Shown here: piece by piece, positions 1 to 7,734 of the stretch
Position numbering within the stretch: the first letter of the stretch is position 1
Layout of the letters: the number at the start of each line of letters is the position of its first letter
DNA from: Microcaldota archaeon
GTDB lineage: Archaea > Micrarchaeota > Micrarchaeia > Micrarchaeales > Micrarchaeaceae
DNA length: 64,000 nucleotides
NCBI GenBank assembly: GCA_021798935.1
Contig: JAJZBL010000001.1
Span: 62,001 to 126,000, forward strand
Reading direction: 5' to 3'
Translations under genes and position numbers: made by a program
Notes under the pieces: model-generated
What the model saw: only the letters and a program-made list of their open reading frames with translations
Told to the model about the DNA's origin: nothing
Database searches by the model: none

Positions 1-60
1 CTGTTTGTTATTTTGTTAATTTAACATTTTGCAAATTTTTTAATAAAATAGGATTTTAGA

Positions 61-76
61 AACATTTAAATATTTA
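61..76 (+). promoter_or_regulatory. TATA-like element upstream of tRNA-iMet
   Basis: A purine-then-TATA stretch (aacatttaaatattta) lies about 45 bases before the mature tRNA start. It resembles the archaeal BRE/TATA layout and would put transcription start near 95, giving a short 5' leader for RNase P. Similar aacatttaaa elements recur in this window. Confidence 0.4.
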
Positions 77-115
77 GATTAAATAATTACTTTCATAGTC
101 TATTTGTAGTTTTGA

Positions 116-190
116 AGCGAGGTAGGGTAGTCTGGAGTGCCCGCCGGGCTCATAACCCGGAGGTCGATGGTTCAAATCCATCCCTCGCTA
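116..190 (+). tRNA. initiator tRNA-Met (CAU), intronless
   Basis: A complete cloverleaf is visible. The 7-bp acceptor stem is AGCGAGG with CCTCGCT, the discriminator is A190 and the T-stem is GATGG/CCATC. The anticodon stem is CCGGG/CCCGG around the loop CTCATAA, with CAT at 151-153. Three consecutive G-C pairs next to the anticodon loop are the hallmark of initiator tRNA, and the body closely matches archaeal initiators. CCA is not encoded. Confidence 0.95.
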
Positions 191-252
191 TAAATTTTCT
201 GTTTTTATATGTTGGACTAAGTGTTCTTATAATTACTTTTTATAAACAAATA

Positions 253-419
253 ACCCCACACTTCCGCTATTCCGTATTGTTTTGAAAAAGAAACATTTAA
301 AATAGTAGAATTGTAATTTAGTATTACAATTAAAAAATAAAATTTGTTTTATTTGTATATTTGTTTTTTTTTATTTGTATTATATATATTTAGTAAAGCT
401 AATAGCGGAAGTGTGGGGT
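253..419. repeat. 19-bp perfect inverted repeat flanking 129 bp
   Basis: The arm accccacacttccgctatt at 253-271 returns as its exact reverse complement at 401-419. The arms are GC-richer than their surroundings. They bracket the putative promoter of the GINS gene, and the right arm carries the GGGGT-type ribosome-binding sequence just before that gene's ATG at 426. It could be an RNA hairpin in transcripts reading through from the tRNA, a looping operator or an invertible segment. The sequence alone does not decide. Confidence 0.75.
290..331 (+). promoter_or_regulatory. putative GINS promoter with palindromic operator
   Basis: A TATA-like element (aaacatttaaaa, 291-302) is followed at 309-331 by a perfect 9-bp inverted repeat, AATTGTAAT / ATTACAATT with a 5-base spacer. 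It is centred near 320, where transcription would start. A dyad over the start site is a classic repressor position. This is inferred from spacing only. Confidence 0.35.
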
Positions 420-425
420 CTATCT

Positions 426-977
426 ATGGAAAGCAAAATTGACTATGCATCTATATGGAAATTGAGCATACAAGAAGATCAAACCAATGAACTTCAACCC
501 CTTAGTAAAGATTTCTACGAAAAAACTCTTTTATTGATCAATCAAATCAAGGATCCTGAAATTGGTCGTTCACCAAAATCAAATTCTCTTAAATTATTAA
601 ATAAATTATTCGAAAAACGTAAGCAAAAAATTGCAATATATGCTGCTTACAACAAACCTCTTCCTAATCCAGTACCAAAAGAAGAACAAGAACTCTACAT
701 TAAAATAATTACACTTCTTAAAAATATCACATTAAATAAAAACTCTTTACCATCAGAAAAGTCTTATGCACAAGAGTCTCCAAAAGAAGACATAATCAAA
801 CAACCAGATTATCCAAAAGAAGCAAAACAAGTTAAAGCTCTTCAAAATATGCCTGAAATATTATTGCCTTCTGGGAATAAAATAGGCCCTGCAAATAAAG
901 GTGATATTATAGATATAAATAACGACGAAGATATTAAATTTTTAATATCTAGCTCATTGTGCGAATATACTTCCTAA
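426..977 (+). CDS. GINS complex subunit (Gins51/Gins15-like)
   Basis: Archaeal GINS bridges the MCM helicase to other replisome proteins and activates it. The 183-residue product has a helical N-terminal domain, with LSKDFYEKTLLLINQI resembling the DFY...L region of archaeal GINS. A linker follows, then a C-terminal beta domain (about residues 142-183) with PEILLPSGNKIGPANKGDII, matching the Gins51 pattern of a PxG..hGP...GDhh small domain. The ATG at 426 is preferred over an in-frame TTG at 375 because a G-rich ribosome-binding sequence ends just upstream. The L44e-aIF2alpha-PAC2 cluster downstream is the classic neighbourhood of archaeal GINS genes, which supports the weak sequence similarity. 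Confidence 0.7.
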   Translation: MESKIDYASIWKLSIQEDQTNELQPLSKDFYEKTLLLINQIKDPEIGRSPKSNSLKLLNKLFEKRKQKIAIYAAYNKPLPNPVPKEEQELYIKIITLLKNITLNKNSLPSEKSYAQESPKEDIIKQPDYPKEAKQVKALQNMPEILLPSGNKIGPANKGDIIDINNDEDIKFLISSSLCEYTS

Positions 978-1184
978 AGTACCAAGTAACCAAAAGTATT
1001 TATAATTATATATAAATATATAAACAGGCACCATAACGTAAAGTTTAATAAATTTTCATTTAAATTTTTATTTGATAAAATTTTAAAAGTTTAAAATAAA
1101 TATGTTATTAATTAATAAAACCAACATCAACTATTTTAATTTTTTAAAATTAGCATTTATATTTATCTGTTAAATTGTGATAAT
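978..1184. other. AT-rich intergenic region before rpl44e
   Basis: The 207 bases between GINS and L44e hold no open reading frame or RNA I can recognise. They are almost pure A/T, with several TATA-like runs, and end in a GTGAT ribosome-binding core at 1176-1180. Confidence 0.5.
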
Positions 1185-1466
1185 ATGAAAGTTCCAAAAG
1201 AAATCAGTACTTACTGCCCGAAATGCAACAAAGAAACTGTACATACTGTAAAGTTCTATACCCAAAAACCTAGAGGGGGTCTTAGTGTAGGAACTAGAAG
1301 AAGCGAAAGAAAAAGGAAAGGATATTTTGGAAAAGTAAAAGGTCAAGCTACCGTAAAGAAGGTTTCAAAAAGGCAAAAAGCAATATTGAAATGCAAAGTT
1401 TGTTCATATTCTGTTGATAGAGTTTTTGGAAACAGAACAAAGAAGAAACTAGAATACAAGATGTGA
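1185..1466 (+). CDS. rpl44e: 50S ribosomal protein L44e
   Basis: Zinc-binding protein of the large ribosomal subunit, near the E site. The 93-residue protein has the family's opening MKVPKEI.TYCPKCNK and four zinc ligands, Cys11, Cys14, Cys70 and Cys73, with a basic RRSERKRKGYFGK stretch between. Length is typical. A GTGAT core lies 4 bases before the ATG. In most archaea rps27e follows directly; here the aIF2-alpha gene starts 7 bases after the L44e stop, so the S27e gene is absent from this position. Confidence 0.95.
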   Translation: MKVPKEISTYCPKCNKETVHTVKFYTQKPRGGLSVGTRRSERKRKGYFGKVKGQATVKKVSKRQKAILKCKVCSYSVDRVFGNRTKKKLEYKM

Positions 1467-1472
1467 TAATTA

Positions 1473-2267
1473 ATGGATGAGCATACACCAAAATTTGGAG
1501 ACTTGGTTATAGGAGAGATATCTAAGATTTCTCCTTTTGGTGCATATTGCAAGCTTTTGGAATATAATAATCTGGAGACCTTCCTTCCACTTAGGGAAAT
1601 TTCTTCAGGTTGGATAAAAAATATACACGAGTTTTTACATATTAATCAAAGGGTAGTGTGCAAAGTAATATACATAGATAAATCAAAAGGAACTATCGAT
1701 GTATCTCTAAAGAAAGTCACTCCAAGGGACGCTAAAATAAAAATTAACAGCTATACTTTAGAAAAACGTTCTGAAGTCATAATTCAACAAGCATTAAAGA
1801 TGACTAACTTAGAGGGACAGAAAGATTCTATCATCAATTTAATTTTACACGAGTTTCAAAACTACACATCATTCTTATCAAAATTGTCTGATTCTGATGA
1901 ACCCATAAAAACTTCTTCGGTGCCTGTCCAATTACAAGAAGAAATACTAAAATTAATCAAGTCAAGCAGGAAGAAGAAGGAATATAAAGTGTCCTATATA
2001 TTAACTTTATCTACATATGATCCAAAAAGTAGCGTCGACAGCATCAAACAATCTCTGTCAGATGCAGAGTCCCAAACCGGATGCAATATATATTACATAA
2101 GTTCTCCAAGGTACCACATATCATCAGAAGCTGATAATTACCTAAATGCAGAAGAAAAAATAAAAAAAGCCTTATCTATAATCAAAAACGGACTGAAAGG
2201 TTTTGATATAGAAATAGAAAAAGAAAAGGTAAAGAAAGATAAAGAGGATATTATAAGCGAACTCTGA
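1473..2267 (+). CDS. translation initiation factor aIF2 alpha subunit
   Basis: The alpha subunit of the heterotrimeric factor that delivers initiator tRNA to the ribosome. The 264 residues show an N-terminal S1/OB RNA-binding domain (about 8-85, with GEISKISPFGAYCKL and TFLPLREIS), a helical middle domain and a C-terminal alpha/beta domain that binds aIF2-gamma. Length matches the family. It is co-transcribed with L44e (6-base gap) and PAC2, the conserved archaeal order, but the nop10 gene usually found after it is missing. Confidence 0.93.
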   Translation: MDEHTPKFGDLVIGEISKISPFGAYCKLLEYNNLETFLPLREISSGWIKNIHEFLHINQRVVCKVIYIDKSKGTIDVSLKKVTPRDAKIKINSYTLEKRSEVIIQQALKMTNLEGQKDSIINLILHEFQNYTSFLSKLSDSDEPIKTSSVPVQLQEEILKLIKSSRKKKEYKVSYILTLSTYDPKSSVDSIKQSLSDAESQTGCNIYYISSPRYHISSEADNYLNAEEKIKKALSIIKNGLKGFDIEIEKEKVKKDKEDIISEL

Positions 2268-2299
2268 AAGAATAAAAATATTAAATTTAAGTGAACCTT

Positions 2300-3067
2300 A
2301 TGAAAGATACTTTTATAAAATATAAAAAAGGCCTTAAGCTAAAATCTCCTATACTTATAGTGGGCTTGCCTGGTATAGGAGCTGTCGGAAAGCTCGTAGC
2401 TACCCAAATGATAAAAGAATTTAAAGGTAAAAGAATAGCAACGTTGTATTCTTCACACCTTCCTCCTAGAGTAATAATGCTCAAAAACGGAAAAATAAGG
2501 CTAGTTAGCAACAGATTCTATTTACTTAAAACAAAAACTAAAAATGACATTGTAATATTAACAGGAGAAGATCAAGCAGTTACACCTGAAGGACAATACG
2601 CAGTAAATAATGAGATTGTAAGTTTCTTCAAATCAAAGCTAAAAGGCAAGGAAATAATAACAGTTGGTGGATATAATATATCTGGAAATTACACAGATTC
2701 ACCAAGAGTGCTAGGCAATGCCTCATCCGAAAAAGTAATAAAAGAGTTTAAAAAGGTAGGTGTTGTATTCGGGGAATCAAGAGGCACAATATTTGGTGCA
2801 GCTGGCTTGATAGTCGCATTCTCAAAGATGCAAAAACTTGATAGTGTATGCATGATGGGAGAGTCCTCATTGATAGATATGGATCCCAATGCAGCAAAAG
2901 CAGTACTAAAGGTACTTTCTAAGAAATTCAACTTAAATATAGATATGAAGAAGATAGATTCAATGATAGAAGCGACTGCAAAGATGATAAAAGAACTTGA
3001 AAACCAAATGTCATCAAATGTACCACTTCCCCAAGAATCAAAAGAAAACTCCTCATATATACGTTGA
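2300..3067 (+). CDS. PAC2 family protein
   Basis: PAC2-family proteins resemble eukaryotic proteasome assembly chaperones. The archaeal member sits beside aIF2-alpha and nop10 in many genomes. The 255-residue protein has the family's LIVGLPGIGAVGKLVA start and a VVFGESRGTIFGAAGLIVAF segment near the middle, typical of the fold. ATG 2300 is chosen over GTG 2291 because the GTGA at 2291 is the ribosome-binding core used throughout this window. Function in archaea is assumed, not proved. Confidence 0.88.
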   Translation: MKDTFIKYKKGLKLKSPILIVGLPGIGAVGKLVATQMIKEFKGKRIATLYSSHLPPRVIMLKNGKIRLVSNRFYLLKTKTKNDIVILTGEDQAVTPEGQYAVNNEIVSFFKSKLKGKEIITVGGYNISGNYTDSPRVLGNASSEKVIKEFKKVGVVFGESRGTIFGAAGLIVAFSKMQKLDSVCMMGESSLIDMDPNAAKAVLKVLSKKFNLNIDMKKIDSMIEATAKMIKELENQMSSNVPLPQESKENSSYIR

Positions 3068-3111
3068 ATCTGAAAAATATTTTAATAATTTTATTGTAAT
3101 ATTATGCAGAT

Positions 3112-3199
3112 GCGCTAGTAATCTAGCCTGGTAGGATACTGGCTTCCCATATTAATTTGAAAAAAGCCAGAGGCCCGGGTCCAAATCCCGGCTGGCGCA
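3112..3199 (+). tRNA. tRNA-Gly (CCC) with 15-nt intron
   Basis: The acceptor stem is GCGCTAG/CTGGCGC with discriminator A3199 and T-stem CCGGG/CCCGG. The anticodon stem CTGGC/GCCAG encloses TTCCCA, then an intron at about 3150-3164, then A38. The anticodon is CCC at 3146-3148. The intron is at the canonical 37/38 site, though its bulge-helix-bulge pairing is relaxed (three clear pairs). The exact boundary is uncertain by a base because of an A run. Confidence 0.9.
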
Positions 3200-3261
3200 A
3201 ATTAAGAAATAGAGAATTAATTTAAATATTTTCTCATTAAATATACTGCATATTATGTTAT

Positions 3262-3349
3262 GGGCTTGTAGCTCAGCTTGGTCAGAGCGGCGGTCTTATA
3301 ATATAAATAAGAAAGCCGTAGGTCGAGAGTTCAAATCTCTCCAGGCCCA
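3262..3349 (+). tRNA. tRNA-Ile (UAU) with 13-nt intron
   Basis: The acceptor stem is GGGCTTG/CAGGCCC with discriminator A3349, D-arm TAGCTCAGCTTGGTCAGAGC and T-stem GAGAG/CTCTC. The intron is 3301-3313 at 37/38. CTTA (32-35) pairs with TAAG in the intron, and a 3-base bulge on each side places the cuts after A37 and before A38. The anticodon is therefore TAT (3297-3299), the unusual archaeal tRNA that reads AUA without agmatidine. The anticodon stem has G-U pairs at both ends. Confidence 0.85.
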
Positions 3350-3483
3350 TAAATATAAAAATACAACACCTAATCCTTTTGTTATAATAAATCTAATATT
3401 TTTATAATAAGTAAAAGTAAATAAATAATACATAAAAATTATAAATCATCCATTTAAATTTAGATATTAAGTTAGTGATAATT

Positions 3484-4479
3484 ATGTCAGAAATGCCCCA
3501 GATTATTAAGGAAAAGATGACTCATCAAGGATATCATTTTGTCGGAAAGCACTCAGCTGTAAAAATATGTGAATATACAGCAAGCAGCATAGAAGGCAAG
3601 ACATTGTGCTACAAATATACATTTTATGGGATACACAGCTGGCAGTGCATACAATCAACACCTGCAATAGGTTGTGACCTAGGATGCAGGTTCTGCTGGA
3701 GATTAATACCTGAGGAAATTGGGGTAAATTGGAATGAGTTAAATGCGGTAGACAAATGGGACGATCCAGATTCCATAGTAGAGGGAATGATAAAAGAGCA
3801 GCAGAGGATAGTAAGCGGATATAAGTCAGGTGCAGATACCGATTTAAAGAAAAAGAGGTGGGAAGAAGCTAGAAGGCCAAGGCATGTTGCTTTAAGCCTT
3901 ACAGGTGAGCCAACCTTTTATCCTAAGATGAGTGGCCTTCTCAAAGCTTTCCACAAGAAAGGTATAAGTACATTCCTAGTTACAAATGGGACACTCCCTG
4001 AAGCTATTGCCAAGCTAGACCCTCTGCCCACACAGCTTTATATATCCGTAGAGGCCCCAGACAAAGAGACATACCAGAAGGTTACACGCCCTAAGATACC
4101 TGATGCATGGGAAAGGTATTTGAAGACACTTTCAATGCTGAAAACGCTTAAAACAAGAACAGTACTCAGAATGACTTTAGTAAAAGGTCTGAATATGGAT
4201 AACATAGAGGGTTATGCATCATTGGTAAAATTAGCTCAACCTAATTACGTAGAAGTGAAGGGATTTTCATTTATAGGAGGTGCAAGAGGAGAAAGCAGGG
4301 GCTTAAGCCTATCCAGTATGCCTTCGCATGAAGAAATAAAAGAGTATGCGCATAGGCTTGCAGAGCTGACAGGATATAAAGAGACTTCAGAGCACAAGCC
4401 AAGCAGGATAGTACTTCTATGCAAGGATGAAGAATCTGCGAAAAATAGGATAATCGATTTTAGCAAAATCAGTGCATAA
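3484..4479 (+). CDS. taw1: 4-demethylwyosine synthase (Taw1/Tyw1), radical SAM
   Basis: Makes the tricyclic base 4-demethylwyosine from N1-methylguanosine at position 37 of tRNA-Phe, using pyruvate. The 331-residue protein has the radical-SAM motif CDLGCRFC (CxxxCxxC), the GEPTFYPKM glycine-rich SAM-binding segment and the downstream VKGFSFIGGARGES typical of the family. The start is ATG 3484 after a GTGAT core at 3475. The last 11 bases overlap the opposing RNase P protein gene. Confidence 0.93.
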   Translation: MSEMPQIIKEKMTHQGYHFVGKHSAVKICEYTASSIEGKTLCYKYTFYGIHSWQCIQSTPAIGCDLGCRFCWRLIPEEIGVNWNELNAVDKWDDPDSIVEGMIKEQQRIVSGYKSGADTDLKKKRWEEARRPRHVALSLTGEPTFYPKMSGLLKAFHKKGISTFLVTNGTLPEAIAKLDPLPTQLYISVEAPDKETYQKVTRPKIPDAWERYLKTLSMLKTLKTRTVLRMTLVKGLNMDNIEGYASLVKLAQPNYVEVKGFSFIGGARGESRGLSLSSMPSHEEIKEYAHRLAELTGYKETSEHKPSRIVLLCKDEESAKNRIIDFSKISA

Positions 4480-4786
4480 TTCCTCTTATAATATGTTTTT
4501 CTGTTCCACATATGGTACATTTGTATACTATTTCATTGCCTTTTTTCAAAACTCTTACTTTAGCAGTTTTTCCAGGTAAAAGAAGATTATTGCATTTCCT
4601 GCAGAAGCTCTCTTTCATAATTTTGTCTAGTTTAATTCTATGATGCGAAGAGATCTTCCTCATTTCTGAGATACAATGAGCAGAATAATCCAAATCCTCT
4701 GCATTAAGCAAAGCAGTATCAAAGAGTATTTTAATCCTATTATTAGCTATTGTACTTAAATTTATAGGACTTTTATGCTTGTGCAT
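4469..4786 (-). CDS. rnp4: RNase P protein component 4 (Rpp21/Rpr2 family)
   Basis: Zinc-ribbon protein subunit of archaeal RNase P, which removes 5' leaders from pre-tRNA. The 105-residue protein has a helical N-terminal half and a C-terminal ribbon with CRKCNNLLLPG and YKCTICG, the four-cysteine pattern of Rpp21/Rpr2. Length is typical. It lies 12 bases after the DJ-1-like gene in the same direction, probably one transcript, and ends convergently inside taw1. Confidence 0.88.
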   Translation of the reverse strand: MHKHKSPINLSTIANNRIKILFDTALLNAEDLDYSAHCISEMRKISSHHRIKLDKIMKESFCRKCNNLLLPGKTAKVRVLKKGNEIVYKCTICGTEKHIIRGIMH

Positions 4787-4798
4787 AAGATTACGCTT

Positions 4799-5323
4799 TT
4801 ATTCAATGTTCAGCTTTTCTAATATGGAGTCAAACAGTTCATTGCTTTTTGATGAATCTTTTACTGTTATTAGGTTTTCACTGACTTCTAAGTCTTTCTG
4901 TGAAGGTATTCCATGGAATAGTTTAACAAATCTGATTACCTCTGGATTGCTTTCAGTAGTTGCTATCTTCTTATTATTTATTATATTTGCCCTAGCAACT
5001 AATCCTACAGCATTTTCAAACGCAATTATCCATTTATTTGAGCTATTAAAAAGCATTATTAGATCCAGCAAAGGCCTAAATTCATATAATTTGTATTCAT
5101 CTATACCCTTTCCATCAACCAAAATTAATCCATCGAAATTATCTGAGTTTACAAGGTTGGTATTGAAATCGATATCAACTATATCACCATGCATGCCAGT
5201 GCAACTGTCCTTCGTATAACTGCTTATTTTATAATTGACATCCCATCTATCAAAAAACATCTTAATTGACTTTAAGGTTTCATCTCTGAAATCCTTAGGC
5301 TCTATAAATACAAGAAACTTCAT
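4799..5323 (-). CDS. DJ-1/PfpI-like protein lacking the nucleophilic Cys
   Basis: The 174 residues fit the DJ-1/PfpI alpha/beta fold: MKFLVFIEPKDF at the start, DGLILVDGKG before the elbow, then KWIIAFENAVGLVARANII.NKKIATT, which aligns with the DJ-1 segment AAICxGPxLLAxA...GKKVTT. The residue at the cysteine position appears to be Glu (AFEN), so the usual glyoxalase/protease-type chemistry is unlikely. It is first gene of a probable pair with rnp4. The actual role is unknown; it may be a binding or chaperone variant. Confidence 0.7.
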   Translation of the reverse strand: MKFLVFIEPKDFRDETLKSIKMFFDRWDVNYKISSYTKDSCTGMHGDIVDIDFNTNLVNSDNFDGLILVDGKGIDEYKLYEFRPLLDLIMLFNSSNKWIIAFENAVGLVARANIINNKKIATTESNPEVIRFVKLFHGIPSQKDLEVSENLITVKDSSKSNELFDSILEKLNIE

Positions 5324-5400
5324 GACTACACCAAATTTTCAATATTAAATTATTGCACTATAAATTTAATATATGCTTCTTTAATTTCAATTCTAAAATT

Positions 5401-5814
5401 TCAGTTTATGCTCCTTGATATACGCGATAGTTTATGGCCTTTAGCTTTAAGCTCTATCTCATAGAATCTGCCAAAAGCCATTTTGTAAACTTTGAAATTT
5501 CTCTGCAGTAACCTTTCTTCAAGCAAGTTTAGCATTTTGATTGCGTGATCTGGATCTGTCAAATCAGCAAACATGTGTGCATAGGGATTCAAAATCAACG
5601 TATAAACACCAAGCTTAGAAGATATAGTCTGTATCTCGTTCACTGCTTTATCTATTATATCAACATACTTGTCATTATCACTTTTTTCGAAGCTTATAAA
5701 GAAAAGTAGTGCATTTTTAACATCTAAGTTATCTGAAGTTTCTACCAATGTAGACCTGCCCTGATCTGCAGGTGCTGCTTTAAAATAATCGACATGCCAC
5801 ATCATAAATTTCAT
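5401..5814 (-). CDS. freestanding archaeal ThrRS-type editing domain
   Basis: The 137-residue protein matches the N-terminal editing domain of archaeal threonyl-tRNA synthetase, a D-tyrosyl-tRNA deacylase fold that hydrolyses Ser-tRNA(Thr). MKFMMWHVDYF at the start and LNPYAHMFADL...FGRFYEIELKAKGHKLSRISR at the end follow the family. No synthetase domain is attached, so it would act in trans. ATG 5814 fits a TATA element (tttatata) about 26-30 bases upstream; an in-frame ATG at 5823 is an alternative. Confidence 0.8.
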   Translation of the reverse strand: MKFMMWHVDYFKAAPADQGRSTLVETSDNLDVKNALLFFISFEKSDNDKYVDIIDKAVNEIQTISSKLGVYTLILNPYAHMFADLTDPDHAIKMLNLLEERLLQRNFKVYKMAFGRFYEIELKAKGHKLSRISRSIN

Positions 5815-5856
5815 AAAACTCATATATAATATGAAATGCAATATATAAATAAATTT

Positions 5857-5885
5857 TTTAAAATCTTTATTTTGTTGAACCTAAT
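5857..5885. repeat. partial copy of the 7.83-kb repeat
   Basis: Positions 5857-5879 are identical to 7823-7845 (23 bases), and with a one-base gap the match runs on through cctaa. The copy includes the arm AAAATCTTTA and the loop TTTTGTTGAA but lacks the second arm. The surrounding 5842-5969 gap shows no gene. Confidence 0.6.
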
Positions 5886-5969
5886 TATACTGCTTCTTCT
5901 AAGGTTTCTTTTATGAGGGCAAAGTAAAAATATCATCTTAAACATGCCTACAAATAGCTGAAGATTATT

Positions 5970-6899
5970 TTATTTTTTAGCTTGAACTCCATTATCCTTG
6001 CTATTGTCCTTATCTTTGTCTTTTGCCGCTTCCTCCTCTTTCATTATTCTAGATATAGCCATCAATGCGTATTCACTAAGCTTGTCTTTTATCTTTGGCT
6101 CATCATCCAAACTGCCATCTGCATATATGTCAACACCAAATGCCAATTGTGTTATATTCTTTATTTCTATAGAGACATTTTTGAGTGTGTCCTTGCTCGC
6201 CAATTCGTTGAAATAACTCTTGAATTTGCCGTAATCTATCTTTATATCTATTTCAACGTGGCTAAAAACTCTTATCTTACCTACTCTTTTTTTGTTGAAT
6301 ATAACCGCCTGGTTCATTATGCTGTTAGGTACCACTATAGGTGTTCCGTTATCCGCCAGCATCTCGGTATACATAATTCCTATTTTGTTAACAGTTCCCG
6401 TGAATCCAGGCACCATTACATCATGCTGATAAGTTGGTGCAATAAGGCCATACTGCCACGTTGATATTGTTACTTTTTCACCTATGGAAAAAGGCCTTGA
6501 TGCCATAAGCTCGAATCCCGCTATTAGATTGCCTATCGTACTTTGTGCTGCCAATCCAAGCACTATACCTAAGAATCCTGCTCCTACAAGTAAACCCATA
6601 ACATTGATCTGCAGCTCGTTAAGTATTACTATTAAAAGTACCGTATATGCGATAACTTCAAAAAGATCTCCCACTACCTTTGTTTCATTGTTCTTAGATT
6701 TGACTCTATCCTTTATAGTTTTTCCAATTATCTCTATTATTAGTATTCCTGCAACAGCTACTATCAATGCATGTATCCATATTAGGTCTACGTGGGAGTT
6801 TACAAAGAATTTAGAATACATTCCAAGTATGTAAGACACTAAGAATGCCAGTACTATTATAAGTATACCTATCAGCAACAAACGTCTGTAAATTTCCAA
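5970..6899 (-). CDS. MscS-family mechanosensitive channel
   Basis: Releases solutes under hypo-osmotic shock. The 309-residue membrane protein has four hydrophobic helices in the first 140 residues. The pore-lining segment GAGFLGIVLGLAAQSTIGNLIAG is followed by the beta domain (RPFSIGEKVTI, PNSIMNQAVIFNKKR) seen in all MscS proteins. The C-terminal tail is highly charged (KDKDKDNSKDN). It lies 22 bases downstream of PCNA in the same direction. Confidence 0.92.
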   Translation of the reverse strand: MEIYRRLLLIGILIIVLAFLVSYILGMYSKFFVNSHVDLIWIHALIVAVAGILIIEIIGKTIKDRVKSKNNETKVVGDLFEVIAYTVLLIVILNELQINVMGLLVGAGFLGIVLGLAAQSTIGNLIAGFELMASRPFSIGEKVTISTWQYGLIAPTYQHDVMVPGFTGTVNKIGIMYTEMLADNGTPIVVPNSIMNQAVIFNKKRVGKIRVFSHVEIDIKIDYGKFKSYFNELASKDTLKNVSIEIKNITQLAFGVDIYADGSLDDEPKIKDKLSEYALMAISRIMKEEEAAKDKDKDNSKDNGVQAKK

Positions 6900-6921
6900 A
6901 ACTCACCACCAAAAATAAAAA

Positions 6922-7734
6922 TTACTCCATGTATGGAGCAAGATAATAAGAAACTTTAGCATCGCCTATTTTGTAATTTAACCTTATAGGCTGATCTGTT
7001 TTCATCTCTAAAGTAATTACCTCATTAGATGGGCAAGCACTTATCATCCTGCTCAGATAATCAAGATTAAAGGTTGCAGATGATACTTTTTTGGTATCAA
7101 TTTTTTGTATCTGCTCATTGTCTGTTTTGAATTCTTCCTCTAGTTCTCCTGCATCTCCTTTCGCAGAAACTAAAAATGTATTATCCTCAAGTTTGAATCC
7201 AACATAAGTAGATAGTTGTGCTGCATCCCTCAATATGCCCTTGAAATAATCACTCTTTATGCTTATCGATGAATCAAACTCTATCTTAGGCTCTGCATCG
7301 GTAGACTTCTTCACATCTATCATAGGCAGTATATAGCTCCTGTGGCCATTGCTGCTTAAGAATTCCAATATCATCTTATTGTCTTTATCCTTCATAGACA
7401 ATTGCTCTCCACTTCTTGCACTATTCAAAAGTTTGCTGAAATTGCTTAAATTTAAGCCTATGTAATAACCAGCAGATTTTTCCTCTTTATCTACCTTTTC
7501 ATCAGCAGAATCAGATGATTTTGATTTAGATTCTAACTTCGCAGCAGATACATCAAATTTTGAAAATATCTTGTTTGGCGCTTGGAAAGACACCATACTT
7601 ATGCCTGATGGATCCATAGCTTTTAAATTAATACCTTCTTTTGAAATATAAAATGAGCCCTCGTCAACCAAGCTGACAATTGAGTCAGTGCAATTCTTCC
7701 AGTACTTTGCGTCATCTATTTTTATGTCAAACAT
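6922..7734 (-). CDS. pcn: DNA polymerase sliding clamp (PCNA)
   Basis: Ring-shaped clamp that tethers polymerase, ligase and nucleases to DNA. The 270 residues have the family's opening (FDIKIDDAKYWKNCTDSI, EEGSFYISKEGINLKAMDPSGISMV), the central sheets and the C-terminal YYLAPYME. It is about 20 residues longer than usual because of a Ser/Lys/Asp/Glu-rich insertion at roughly residues 66-88 in domain 1. The gene reads away from the divergent ABC permease. Confidence 0.95.
   Translation of the reverse strand: MFDIKIDDAKYWKNCTDSIVSLVDEGSFYISKEGINLKAMDPSGISMVSFQAPNKIFSKFDVSAAKLESKSKSSDSADEKVDKEEKSAGYYIGLNLSNFSKLLNSARSGEQLSMKDKDNKMILEFLSSNGHRSYILPMIDVKKSTDAEPKIEFDSSISIKSDYFKGILRDAAQLSTYVGFKLEDNTFLVSAKGDAGELEEEFKTDNEQIQKIDTKKVSSATFNLDYLSRMISACPSNEVITLEMKTDQPIRLNYKIGDAKVSYYLAPYME

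Noticed and set aside
253-419. Inverted repeat as a tRNA-linked attachment site
   Set aside because: Integration at tRNA-Met would leave a direct repeat of the tRNA 3' end. The arms are inverted and do not match the tRNA.
4779-5219. Open frame opposite the DJ-1-like gene (146 codons)
   Set aside because: It lies wholly within an opposite gene with recognisable fold and has no family match or start signal.
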